The translations under genes and the position numbers were made by a program. Shown here one piece after another: positions 1-9,094 of a DNA stretch of 37,335 nucleotides (within the stretch, counting starts at the first letter, position 1; each line of letters begins with the position of its first letter). This stretch comes from Chitinophagales bacterium (GTDB lineage: Bacteria > Bacteroidota > Bacteroidia > Chitinophagales > UBA2359), in the NCBI GenBank assembly GCA_020630635.1, contig JAHDBB010000006.1:1-37335 (forward strand). Direction: 5' to 3'. Below the pieces are notes generated by a model. That model searched no databases, was not told the origin of the DNA, and worked only from the letters and a program-made list of their open reading frames with translations.

Positions 1-2
1 CA

Positions 3-62
3 GATAAGGATGATTCAAAAATAGGAAGAAACTTAATTGACAGTGTACTAAGTAACGATTAA
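3..62 (+). CDS. C-terminal end of an unknown protein (partial)
   Basis: The third frame is open from the window edge and reads DKDDSKIGRNLIDSVLSND before a TAA stop. The gene begins outside the window. Nineteen residues are too few to assign a family. It points the same way as sprA, but about 770 bases of repeats separate them, so a shared transcript is unlikely. It could also be a chance open frame. Confidence 0.3.
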   Translation, partial: DKDDSKIGRNLIDSVLSND

Positions 63-83
63 AAAATAAGTCCAGCATTTCGG

Positions 84-209
84 AAAAAGAGATTTTGAGT
101 CAAGATAAGGCGAAAAACATAGTCATAGCAGTGCTACGACGAGGCTTTTCAACGCAATATTGGCTCAAAAGATCGCTACCAAATGCGGAAGTTATTTTTT
201 TCTCGTTAC
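84..209 (+). repeat. Dispersed repeat family F, copy 1
   Basis: The copy starts near GGAAAAAGAGATTTTGAG, holds the core CATAGCAGTGCTACGACGAG followed by GCTTTTCAACG, and ends near AATGCGGAAGTTATTTTTTT. The core recurs at 651-769 and, inverted, at 25548-25720. It lies directly before an R element (223-390). No function is known to me. Confidence 0.6.
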
Positions 210-222
210 TAAACAATGATTT

Positions 223-390
223 TTTTGGAGAGAACGTTTTAGTGCTTTGTCGTACAGCCAAGTCCCGCTATCCGTTCTTATTGCTGCCTTTCGCCTACCG
301 CAAGTCTTTTCGACTTGTGGTCAAAGCCAAGCCCCATGCAGCAATACCACTACTATCGGGTCTAGTTGAAAAAGGTCTCAACCCCTATCA
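223..390 (+). repeat. Structured intergenic element R, copy 1 (forward)
   Basis: Flank TTTGGAGAGAACG is followed by AGTCCCGCTATCCGTTCTT at 261 and by ACCACTACTATCGGGTCT ending near 363. The distal arm is TTGCTG/CAGCAA, and inside it is a second hairpin with arms CCGCAAGTC and GACTTGTGG. That inner hairpin is shared with copy 9 (31809-31988), so these two copies are close relatives. The outer arms pair imperfectly, as in the other copies. Confidence 0.8.
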
Positions 391-650
391 AACTGCACAC
401 AAACCAACATGATGCTTTTTATGATATGTTTTTTATCAAAAAAATGAAAAGCACGAACGGTGTCTCCCGCTGGCGGGAGAATGAAAGAGGGTGGATTCAC
501 AAATGAACTGTAATACCTTTATAATAAAAAGGAAATAACCACTTTTAAAAATTAACAATAGATACATTAGGTGCATTGGAAGATATTTCGTAAAAACAGA
601 TGGCATCTGTTTCAAGTGAAGCATCAGAAATAAGGTATTCCAAAGTTTGA
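391..650. other. Non-coding stretch with one perfect hairpin
   Basis: No convincing gene is present. Bases 463-480 form a perfect palindrome with arms TCTCCCGC and GCGGGAGA and a two-base centre. It is not followed by a T tract, so it is a poor terminator candidate. The short open frames here have no family likeness. Confidence 0.5.
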
Positions 651-769
651 CTAAGAGATTTTTTGATTTTTTAGACGAAAAACACAGTCATAGCAGGGCT
701 ACGACGAGTATTTTCAACGACAAAAATCGGAAAATATCAATGTCAAACGGAATAATTTATTTTTGTTAC
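651..769 (+). repeat. Dispersed repeat family F, copy 2
   Basis: This copy shares AGAGATTTTTTGA at its start and GAAAAACACAGTCATAGCAG plus GGCTACGACGAG in its core. It ends with CGGAATAATTTATTTTTGTT, which resembles the end of copy 1. The end overlaps the best promoter-like box upstream of sprA, so the element may supply that promoter. Confidence 0.5.
758..765 (+). promoter_or_regulatory. Candidate -7 box for sprA
   Basis: TATTTTTG fits the Bacteroidota TAnnTTTG -7 motif and lies 64 bases before the sprA ATG. No TTTG is seen at the expected -33 distance, so support is partial. The box lies inside the end of a family F repeat. Confidence 0.35.
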
Positions 770-829
770 TTCACCAATAACCAAAATTTACAGAAAATCT
801 ACTAACACCAGTCTTATAGAAATTCAAAA

Positions 830-3800
830 ATGAGCGTAGGGAAGAACATAACCGTCATTACTTTCATAGCCAGTCTTTTACTAGCCCTATCCAATCCAGG
901 ATACAGTTATAATAGAAGTACCGTCTATGATCTAGATTTTGCCACCTATGAAGAAGAGCTATATAATAATATGGTCCCTTCTTTAGTTGAGCCAAGCGAT
1001 TCAGGAGATTTACCATACCCCATACAAGACACCCGTTTCGACTATCTTAACGACCAACCAAGTAACAATCCATTCGATTTACAACCATCCCAATCCAACA
1101 TCGAATACGACCCTGTTACGGGCGAATACTCCATATCCAATCCGTCAACACCGTATATGCCTCCACAGACATTAGAGTTTGACGAATTTTGGGATATTCA
1201 AGACAACTCCAGCATGTCCGATTATTGGCAAAATCAAAGCCAAAATAACTCTAATTTAGGATATGATTTTTCGGGTTTAGCACCCAAATTGGAACTACCC
1301 GATAATATGGGCGGAATCTTTGGAGATGAAGCTGTTGATATTCGTCCCACAGGAGGGATCGAACTCATCATGGGTTACCGAAGACAAATCATTGATAATC
1401 CGACCCTTTTGGAGTGGAACCGAGACATCACACAGCCCGATTTTGATATGAATATCAATATGGGGGTAACAGGAAAGATCGGAAACAACCTCAATTTCAA
1501 CATCAACTATAATACCCAAGCTACTTTCGATTTTGAAAGACGTTTAAAATTGGAGTATACAGGAGATGAAGATGACATTCTCCAAAAAATTGAGGCAGGT
1601 TATGTAGACTTCCCACTTCCTACCACTTTAATACCTGGAAGTCACAGCCTCTTTGGACTCAAAACCCAACTCAAATTTGGTCGTTTAACAGCTACTACCG
1701 TCCTTTCTCAACAAAAATCAGAAAAACGCTGTTTTGACATCGAACAAGGAGCTTTAAGAAAAGAATTTGAAATTCGCTCAGACCAATTTGAAGAAAATAA
1801 ACACTTCTTCCTCGCTCAATACTTTAGAGACAATTATAATCGTGCTTTATCTACCCTTCCTTACATTCAATCAGAAGTATTTATCACCTATGTAGAAGTC
1901 TGGGTTACCAATAGAACAGGAACCACCCAAGATACTCGTAACGTATTGGCATTGATGGACTTAGGAGAAACCGATCCACATCGCCAACCCAACATCACGC
2001 CACAAGTATCGGATAACTTCCCACGCAACGAAGCCAACTCACTTTACGGTTCTGTAGCAGCAGATGGAGATAACAGAAGTATCGACAATGTAATCACAAA
2101 TGTAGAACAAACCTTACAACTTAGTAATACCGCTGATTTTAGATTAACAGAAGCAAGAAGACTTCGTCCCAACGAATTTACTTATGACCCACAATTGGGG
2201 TATATATCGCTCAATACAGGACGATTACAAACAGAAGATATTTTAGCAGTTGCTTACGAATACACGACCATTTGGGGAGACACCTATAAAGTAGGAGAAT
2301 TTTCTCAAGATCGTCCACCAAACATCAATGATTCTGGACGAGAACAAGTTCTTTTGACCAAGATGTTAAAAACAAGAGGACAACCCACCAGCCTTCCTGT
2401 ATGGGACTTAATGATGAGAAACGTCTATAAATTGCCTGGAGCTTATCGTGTCAACAAAGACGACTTTAGATTAAATGTATTCTATGAAACACCTGGTGGT
2501 GGAGTAACCCGTTTCTTACCTGATGGCGAAAATGTACGAGATAAACTATTAATTCAACTTTTGGGCTTGGATAATATGAACTTCCAAAATGACCCCAAAC
2601 CAGATGGTGTTTTCGATTTTTTTACTGCCCAACCAGTCGCACAAAATCCCCAATACGCCACCCAAAACCAATTTGGACAGTCTAATACAGGAGGTAGAGG
2701 ACGTGGCAGTAACTTTGGAGGCAATAATCGAGGATCTCAATACGGAGGAGCCAACGCCCAATACTTTAGCACGATGACACAAAATGGGCTGCTATTCTTC
2801 CCAGTAGTAGAACCTTTTGGAGAAGACCTCAAAAAGAATTTTAGCGACAATGAAGCAGCCTTAGCCAATAGTTTTGCCTATGACTATCTATATGATACTA
2901 CTTTAGTCATTGCAAGACAATTTCCAGAAAAAAACCGTTTCCTCATAAAAGGACAATTTAAGTCCAATAACTCTTCTGAAATTATATTAGGAGCCTTCAA
3001 CATTCCACAGGGTTCTATCGTCGTAAGAGCAGGGGGACAATTATTAAGAGAAGGCTCTGATTATACCGTCAACTACGGATTAGGAAGGGTCAACATCATC
3101 AACGATGCCTACCTAAATTCAGGAATCCCGATCCAGGTTTGTTACGAAGATCAAAACCTCTTCAGTATTCAGCAAAAAACCTTATTTGGAACAAGATTAG
3201 ATTATTGGATCAATGACGACTTTACGTTGGGAGGAACTTACGTACATCTTTCTCAGCGTCCTTTTACCCAAAAAGTCAACTATGGAGATGATGCAATCTC
3301 CAACCGTATGGTCGGTTTAGATGGAAACTACTACAAGGAATCGCCTTGGTTAACTCGAATGGTGGATAAAATTCCATTTATTGATACCAAAGAAAAATCA
3401 TCTGTCAGTTTCAATGCCGAAGCAGCACGATTCATTCCTGGACACGCCAAAGCCATTGATTTAGGTTCCAATGGTGTTGTTTTCTTAGACGATTTTGAAG
3501 GAACACAGAGTCAGTTAAGTATGGAATTCCCGATTACTGCTTGGTCTCTTGCCAGTACACCAACTGGTGGTGGACCAAATGGAGAGCAGATTTTCCCAAC
3601 TGCTGATCTAAAGGATGACTTAAGCTATGGCTATCAAAGAGGTACATTTGCTTGGTACAAAGCTGATTATAGTTCTATCAGACGAGATTCAATGGTTAGA
3701 ACACACTACAACAGAAATATTCAGTTGACAGAAGTTTTCCCACAAAAACAATTTGAACAGGGACAAGTCAATCTTTTAAGTTTTGACTTAGCCTACTTCC

Positions 3801-6800
3801 CAGAACGTCCTGGTCCTTATAACTTTGCGAGTGCTCCTAGCGACCTTGACCAAAATGGGAATCTAGTAAATCCAAAAGAAAGCTGGGGGGGAATGATGAG
3901 AGAATTAGATCTCAATGACTTCCAATTCCACAATATTGAATACATTGAGTTTTGGATGTTAGATCCTTTTATTGATAATCCAGATCATGAGGGTGGAACC
4001 ATGTTTATTGACTTAGGAACGGTATCTGAAGATGTTTTAAAAGATGGTCGTCGTTCCTTTGAAAATGGTCTACCAACCCCTAACCAACCTGAAAATACTG
4101 ATACAACTCTATGGGCAAGAGTTTCCAAAAATAATGTAATTGCCCGTTTCTTTGATAGTGATACGACCAATAGAAGGGCACAAGATGTCGGGTTTGATGG
4201 TTTAGATAACGAAGGGGAAAGAATCCTTTTTCAAAACTATTTAGCCGAAATTGAGGCACGAGCAGACTTATCTCAAGATGTTAAAGATGCTATTTTAGCA
4301 GACCCCGCCAATGACGATTTCGTATTTTTTACAGATTATCCTGCTTCAACAGATATGAGCGAAAGATACAGTCGTTTCAATCATCCACAAGGCAACTCTG
4401 TCAGACAAGATCAAGAACGAGAAGATAGTGGTCAAAGTCGAATTACTCGTTCAGCAACCAACTTACCAGATAACGAGGACTTGAACGATGACAATGCCCT
4501 AGAACAAACAGAATCTTACTTCCAATATCGAATAGAATTACGTCCTGAAGATCTGGTAATGGCTGAACAAGGAAGCAACTTTATTACCAGCATTCAAGAA
4601 AGCAATAGTGAAAATGCCATTGTAGATGGTCTGCCAGCTCGCTGGTTAAAATTCCAAATACCTGTGGCAGAATTTGAAGCACAAGTAGGTGAAATTGCCA
4701 ACTTTACTTCTATTCAATTTATGAGGGTTTATATGACAGATTTTGCTCAACCTGTCGTCTGTCGTCTTGCCGATTTCAACCTTATTCGTAATCAATGGCG
4801 TAGATATGAATCCAATATTTATGAGGAAGGAGAGTATCAACCAAGTGATAATATCACAAGCTCTCAATTCAATTCTACCTCTGTTAGTTTTGAACAACAC
4901 TACAATCGCCAACCAGTTCCTTATCGTATCCCACTAAACGTACAACAGGAACAAATTTTTAACAACACAACTACTCCCCTTCTTCAAAATGAGCAATCTC
5001 TTGCTTTGCAAGTTTGTGATTTGGAGGATGGAGTTGCCAATGCAGTGTTCAAAACAGAACGCTACGATATGCGAATGTTTAAGAGGCTACAAATGTTGAT
5101 ACACGCAGAGGAAGGACTCGAAAGTACCAGTACTTTACAAAATGGAGATGTATCAGCAATCATCAGGATCGGTAGTGATTTTACCTCCAACTATTATGAG
5201 TATGAAGTCCCTCTTACAGTCACTCCCCATCAAAATTATGGAAACAGTGACGCTGATAGAAGGGCTATTTGGCCTGAAGGAAATAGGGTCGATATAGCAT
5301 TAGACGATCTGGTAGAACTCAAAAAAGTTAGGAACTATACGCTTGATAGCCCCAACTTTACCAAGCCCTTCTCTCGCTTTGTAGAAACAGAACTAGTAGA
5401 CTCCTTAACAGGAGAAAGTAAAAAACTTCGCCGTAAAATTACCATTGTGGGAAGTCCTGACTTGGGTAAGGTTTCCACCATTATGTTAGGGGTTAGAAAC
5501 CCAAAAAGAACGGCTTTAACTTTAGATACAGATGATGGCTTAACCAAATGTGCCGAAGTCTGGTTCAATGAAATGGCTCTAGCAGAATTCAATGAAGAAG
5601 GTGGTTATGCCGCCTTAGCTCGTATGGATGTTAAGTTAGCAGACTTTGGTAATGTCACCGTATCTGGAAATATGCATACGGCTGGTTTCGGAACATTAGA
5701 ACAAAAAATTGTAGACCGTTTCCAAGACAATCTCTACCAATACGATGCAACTGCCAATATCAATCTGGATAAGTTTTTACCCAAGAAAAGTGGCATTAGA
5801 ATTCCTATGTATGCAGGTTATTCTGAATCGGTAAGCAATCCTAAATACGATCCTTATAATACGGATATTATTCTCAAAGAAGCACTGGATTCTATAGAAC
5901 TATACAAAGGAAGAGAGGCAAGGGATTCGGTCAAAAAACAAGCCCAAGAATATACCAGTATCAAAAGTTTGAACTTTAGTAATGTACGAAAGATACGAAC
6001 CAATACCGAAAAGAAACAACGTTTTTACGATATTGAAAACTTCAACTTAACAGCCGCTTATACCGAAATCAACTATCGTGATCCAACGGTTGAAAAGGAG
6101 AAAGAGAAACGATACAGAGGAGAATTAGGCTATGCTTACTCAACTAGACCCAAGTATATTCGTCCATTCAATAAGTTGATAAAATCCAAAAACAAGTATC
6201 TTAAACCTATAAAGGATTTCAATTTCAACTTTGTGCCTTCTAGTCTTTCTTTCAGAACAGACCTCAATCGACTCTTAGTGTCCACTAAATTGAGAAACCT
6301 AGTAGGCGATGATTTTGAGATGCCAACTTTCTATAACAAAGACTTTACTTGGGGAAGACACTATGGCTTAAAATTGGATTTGGCGAAGTCATTAAGTTTA
6401 GACTTCCAAGCAAGCAATAATTCTCGTATCGACGAGCCACAAGGCGCACCAACTGATGAGGCAAAAGAAGAACTTTGGAATAACTTCAAAAAGCTAGGTC
6501 GTACGCTCAATTACAACCAAAAAGCAACTGTCAATTGGAATGTGCCTATTGACAAGTTCCCACTATTTGACTGGACTAAAATACGTACCAGCTATGAAAC
6601 GACTTATAATTGGGTAACAGGTCCAGAAGTATTGATTGATTCTTTAGATATTGGTAATACTATTTCTAATAATCGCAATATACGAATCAATGGAGAATTA
6701 AACTTTAGCAAATTGTACAATAAGTCCAAGTTCTTAAAGAAAATCAATACACCAAGTAAGAAAAAGAACAATCGTCCTCCAAGAGATAAGGAAAAAGGCA

Positions 6801-8320
6801 AAGATAAAGACAAGGACAAGGACAAAGAAGACGATAAGACCAAAGAGAAGAAAAAACGAAATGCCTCTAGCATCAATCCTGGTGTCAAAGCAGTAGTTAG
6901 TCCGCTGATTATGCTTAAACGAGCGTCTTTGACCTTTACCCAACGACAAGGAACGGAAGTACCTGGTTTTATGCCTCAATCGCAATTATTGGGACAAAAC
7001 TGGAGTGGAAATGGGGTTTCATCAGCAGCTCCTGGTTTAGACTTCCTGTTTGGTATGCAACCTGATACTACCTGGCTCAATGAAGCAGCCAGCAAAAACT
7101 GGATCACGACCAATCCTTATCTGAACCGACAAGTTCGTCAGACCTATGATCGAAGCATTCAGGGAAAAGCCACAATTGAGCCTTTCAATGGTTTCAAGAT
7201 TGATTTGACCTTGACACAAACTCACAGGGAGACCCGTACAGAGTTCTTTAAAGTCAATCGTGATGGTGAATTTGAACACTTGGCTCCTACCGATATTGGA
7301 AGCTATACGGTTTCTTATCTGCCTTTCAAAACGGCTTGGGATAATCCAGGTGATTCGGTGGAACTCTCTGAAACCTATCAAAAGTTTGAGAGAAATAGAA
7401 GTATTATTTCTCAACGATTGGGTGAAGATAACTTTGCGAGTACGGGTACTTATTATAGTCCAATAGACTCAACCTTCTTAAATGATTACTCAAGAGGATA
7501 TGGTCCTTATTCACAAGACGTTTTATTAGCTTCATTTATTTCGGCTTATAAAGGGGTAGATGCCGACGATATTCAATTGAAAAATATCTTAAGACAGGCT
7601 CCTTTGCCTAACTGGACACTTACTTGGAATGGCTTGAATAATATAAAGGCTTTACAAAATGTCTTATCAAGCATCAATATCACACATGGTTATAAATCAA
7701 CTTATACCATCAATCAATTCCGTACAGAACAATCTTTCAATAGTAAGGTTTATCCGCAAAATACGAACTTACAAGCTCCTTATGTGATGGATACATTATC
7801 TGGTAATTTCTACCCGAACTTCCGTATTCCTGATGTTCAAATATCAGAGCAGTTTGTACCTTTGATTGGGTTGGATATGGCATTTACCAATAACTTTACG
7901 GCTCGTTTCCAATACAATAAGTCTCGTATCTTAGGATTGAGTTTAGTGGATTTCCAAATAAACGAATCCTTGTCAGAAGAATTTACAATTGGAGCAGGTT
8001 ATCAGATTGCAGGATTGCAACTGCCATTTAAGAATAAGGATGGTGAAAATATCGTCTTGAAAAATGACTTGACCTTCAACTGTGACTTTTCTTTGATGGA
8101 CAATATCACTTCGGTCTATGCTTTGGATCAAGATATTGCTCAACCGACAACAGGTAATAATACATTGCGTCTTTCACCGACTATTGATTATGTAGTCAAT
8201 GATCGGATTCGTTTGACCTTGTATTATGAAAGAACTCGGACTCGTCCTTATACGTCACAATCGTATCCAACGATCAATACAAAGGGCGGTATTCGCTTGA
8301 ACTTCTCGTTGGCACAGTAA
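830..8320 (+). CDS. sprA: SprA/Sov, outer-membrane translocon of the type IX secretion system
   Basis: SprA forms the very large beta-barrel through which T9SS cargo crosses the outer membrane; in gliding relatives it is also needed to export the adhesins used for motility. The 2496-residue length fits the family (about 2400-2500). Residues 1 to about 26 form a signal peptide with the hydrophobic run ITFIASLLLAL. The family-typical FLDDFEGTQ lies near residue 887. Many alternating hydrophobic/polar segments and an aromatic-rich C-terminus fit a barrel. Two inserts look variable: a Gly/Asn/Arg-rich loop at about 621-642, and a Lys/Asp/Glu run with a (KD)n core at about 1984-2010. The first in-frame ATG gives the signal peptide directly. 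The gene stands alone, with its own terminator at 8341-8377. No ruvA is visible upstream, unlike in flavobacteria as I recall. Confidence 0.97.
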   Translation: MSVGKNITVITFIASLLLALSNPGYSYNRSTVYDLDFATYEEELYNNMVPSLVEPSDSGDLPYPIQDTRFDYLNDQPSNNPFDLQPSQSNIEYDPVTGEYSISNPSTPYMPPQTLEFDEFWDIQDNSSMSDYWQNQSQNNSNLGYDFSGLAPKLELPDNMGGIFGDEAVDIRPTGGIELIMGYRRQIIDNPTLLEWNRDITQPDFDMNINMGVTGKIGNNLNFNINYNTQATFDFERRLKLEYTGDEDDILQKIEAGYVDFPLPTTLIPGSHSLFGLKTQLKFGRLTATTVLSQQKSEKRCFDIEQGALRKEFEIRSDQFEENKHFFLAQYFRDNYNRALSTLPYIQSEVFITYVEVWVTNRTGTTQDTRNVLALMDLGETDPHRQPNITPQVSDNFPRNEANSLYGSVAADGDNRSIDNVITNVEQTLQLSNTADFRLTEARRLRPNEFTYDPQLGYISLNTGRLQTEDILAVAYEYTTIWGDTYKVGEFSQDRPPNINDSGREQVLLTKMLKTRGQPTSLPVWDLMMRNVYKLPGAYRVNKDDFRLNVFYETPGGGVTRFLPDGENVRDKLLIQLLGLDNMNFQNDPKPDGVFDFFTAQPVAQNPQYATQNQFGQSNTGGRGRGSNFGGNNRGSQYGGANAQYFSTMTQNGLLFFPVVEPFGEDLKKNFSDNEAALANSFAYDYLYDTTLVIARQFPEKNRFLIKGQFKSNNSSEIILGAFNIPQGSIVVRAGGQLLREGSDYTVNYGLGRVNIINDAYLNSGIPIQVCYEDQNLFSIQQKTLFGTRLDYWINDDFTLGGTYVHLSQRPFTQKVNYGDDAISNRMVGLDGNYYKESPWLTRMVDKIPFIDTKEKSSVSFNAEAARFIPGHAKAIDLGSNGVVFLDDFEGTQSQLSMEFPITAWSLASTPTGGGPNGEQIFPTADLKDDLSYGYQRGTFAWYKADYSSIRRDSMVRTHYNRNIQLTEVFPQKQFEQGQVNLLSFDLAYFPERPGPYNFASAPSDLDQNGNLVNPKESWGGMMRELDLNDFQFHNIEYIEFWMLDPFIDNPDHEGGTMFIDLGTVSEDVLKDGRRSFENGLPTPNQPENTDTTLWARVSKNNVIARFFDSDTTNRRAQDVGFDGLDNEGERILFQNYLAEIEARADLSQDVKDAILADPANDDFVFFTDYPASTDMSERYSRFNHPQGNSVRQDQEREDSGQSRITRSATNLPDNEDLNDDNALEQTESYFQYRIELRPEDLVMAEQGSNFITSIQESNSENAIVDGLPARWLKFQIPVAEFEAQVGEIANFTSIQFMRVYMTDFAQPVVCRLADFNLIRNQWRRYESNIYEEGEYQPSDNITSSQFNSTSVSFEQHYNRQPVPYRIPLNVQQEQIFNNTTTPLLQNEQSLALQVCDLEDGVANAVFKTERYDMRMFKRLQMLIHAEEGLESTSTLQNGDVSAIIRIGSDFTSNYYEYEVPLTVTPHQNYGNSDADRRAIWPEGNRVDIALDDLVELKKVRNYTLDSPNFTKPFSRFVETELVDSLTGESKKLRRKITIVGSPDLGKVSTIMLGVRNPKRTALTLDTDDGLTKCAEVWFNEMALAEFNEEGGYAALARMDVKLADFGNVTVSGNMHTAGFGTLEQKIVDRFQDNLYQYDATANINLDKFLPKKSGIRIPMYAGYSESVSNPKYDPYNTDIILKEALDSIELYKGREARDSVKKQAQEYTSIKSLNFSNVRKIRTNTEKKQRFYDIENFNLTAAYTEINYRDPTVEKEKEKRYRGELGYAYSTRPKYIRPFNKLIKSKNKYLKPIKDFNFNFVPSSLSFRTDLNRLLVSTKLRNLVGDDFEMPTFYNKDFTWGRHYGLKLDLAKSLSLDFQASNNSRIDEPQGAPTDEAKEELWNNFKKLGRTLNYNQKATVNWNVPIDKFPLFDWTKIRTSYETTYNWVTGPEVLIDSLDIGNTISNNRNIRINGELNFSKLYNKSKFLKKINTPSKKKNNRPPRDKEKGKDKDKDKDKEDDKTKEKKKRNASSINPGVKAVVSPLIMLKRASLTFTQRQGTEVPGFMPQSQLLGQNWSGNGVSSAAPGLDFLFGMQPDTTWLNEAASKNWITTNPYLNRQVRQTYDRSIQGKATIEPFNGFKIDLTLTQTHRETRTEFFKVNRDGEFEHLAPTDIGSYTVSYLPFKTAWDNPGDSVELSETYQKFERNRSIISQRLGEDNFASTGTYYSPIDSTFLNDYSRGYGPYSQDVLLASFISAYKGVDADDIQLKNILRQAPLPNWTLTWNGLNNIKALQNVLSSINITHGYKSTYTINQFRTEQSFNSKVYPQNTNLQAPYVMDTLSGNFYPNFRIPDVQISEQFVPLIGLDMAFTNNFTARFQYNKSRILGLSLVDFQINESLSEEFTIGAGYQIAGLQLPFKNKDGENIVLKNDLTFNCDFSLMDNITSVYALDQDIAQPTTGNNTLRLSPTIDYVVNDRIRLTLYYERTRTRPYTSQSYPTINTKGGIRLNFSLAQ
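6781..6858 (+). repeat. Low-complexity Lys/Asp/Glu tract inside sprA
   Basis: Repeated AAAGAC/AAGGAC-type codon pairs encode KGKDKDKDKDKEDDKTKEK, about residues 1984-2010. Such a charged run between beta-strands probably sits in a loop or turn. Its repetitive DNA could vary in length between strains. Confidence 0.7.
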
Positions 8321-8340
8321 ACAGAATATTCTAAAATAGG

Positions 8341-8377
8341 AAAGGAGATTCGCCTTGATGGTGAATCTCCTTTTTTT
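8341..8377 (+). terminator. Rho-independent terminator of sprA
   Basis: The hairpin arms are GGAGATTCGCC and GGTGAATCTCC with loop TTGAT and one G-U pair. An A tract precedes it and seven T follow. It starts 20 bases after the sprA stop codon. Confidence 0.88.
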
Positions 8378-8450
8378 ATGCCTTTTGAGACCTCTTCTAA
8401 GTTTGCCAAAGTTATTGATATATTTTACAATCAAAGCAAAAATGTATCGC

Positions 8451-8567
8451 TTCAATCGGATTGCTAACCTAGAAAAGAAGAGGCAATCCGATTGATAAAG
8501 AGAAAGGAGTCATTAATATAAATCAATCGGATTGCTGGTTCATACGGGAAGCCCCATCCGATTGAAA
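8451..8567. repeat. Four short repeats arranged as two inverted pairs
   Basis: TCAATCGGATTGC occurs at 8452-8464 and 8523-8535. Its reverse complement occurs at 8483-8495 (GCAATCCGATTGA) and, shortened, at 8556-8566 (ATCCGATTGAA). The order is direct, inverted, direct, inverted. The cluster sits between the convergent sprA and infB. It may fold into two hairpins or bind a dimeric protein; no function is known. Confidence 0.7.
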
Positions 8568-8649
8568 CGACTTACCTTTTCGTTGATTTTAGTCAACTTT
8601 AGTGAAACACTTAGACAGCTTGCTCTTTTTCATGTCAGTTTCTAAGCGG

Positions 8650-8801
8650 TTCAGTTACTGTGGGGACTGACCACAACCATCTAGCCCCGATAGAAGTGGT
8701 ATAGCAAAGTGCAGAGCTAGAAGATTTTGCGAAGCTTGCTATAAGAACGGATAGCGGGACTTTCCTGTACGACGAAGCTCCCAACCTTTCGCTCCTAAAA
8801 A
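8650..8801 (-). repeat. Structured intergenic element R, copy 2 (inverted)
   Basis: AGCCCCGATAG begins at 8683 and AAGAACGGATAGCGGGACT ends at 8761. The distal arm is ATAGCAA/TTGCTAT. The conserved tail GTACGACGAAGC is followed by TTTCGCTCCTAAAAA. Outside these, TTCAGTTA (8650-8657) and TAACTGAA (8813-8820) are complementary and could close the whole element. Confidence 0.85.
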
Positions 8802-8873
8802 TGAAAAATCACTAACTGAACTGCATTAATAATTGAGCATTCACCATTTACAATTATAACATTTATTTTATGA

Positions 8874-9022
8874 TGAGGAGAGAACGGTTATTACTCTTTC
8901 ATCGCAACGGGGCTTCTCGCTATCCGTTCTTATCACCAAGCCCCGCCAAACCTTTAGCCAATGCTCATTGGTGATACCACTACTATCGAGTCTATACAAG
9001 CAAGGACATTTGCTCTATCAAA
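8874..9022 (+). repeat. Structured intergenic element R, copy 3 (forward)
   Basis: GAGGAGAGAACGG is followed by TTTCATCGCAACGG, then CTCGCTATCCGTTCTTAT and ACCACTACTATCGAGTCT. The distal arm is TCACCAA/TTGGTGA. It belongs to the GGAGAGAA/ATCG subtype shared with copies 6 and 8. It faces copy 2 across 72 bases in the gap between the convergent sprA and infB. Confidence 0.82.
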
Positions 9023-9040
9023 GGTTTTCAAATAGGCACA

Positions 9041-9073
9041 AAAAAAGCCCAATGGCAACAACCATTGAGCTTT
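9041..9073 (-). terminator. Rho-independent terminator of the rimP-nusA-infB operon
   Basis: Read on the minus strand, AAAGCTCAATGG pairs with CCATTGGGCTTT around the loop TTGTTG, with one G-U pair and a following T tract. It lies 21 bases past the infB stop codon. Confidence 0.87.
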
Positions 9074-9094
9074 AAATCTTTTATGTATAAGGAC

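Noticed and set aside
95-412. Open frame of 105 codons on the plus strand
   Set aside because: It runs through family F copy 1 and R copy 1. Its residues (such as SRYPFLLL and IPLLSGL) are translations of the repeat stem and recur in frames over other copies, so it is not a gene.
463-480. Hairpin TCTCCCGC/GCGGGAGA as a terminator
   Set aside because: No T tract follows on either strand and no gene ends nearby.
8451-8567. Short CRISPR array
   Set aside because: Copies alternate in orientation, are only 11-14 bases and have uneven spacing; no cas gene is present.
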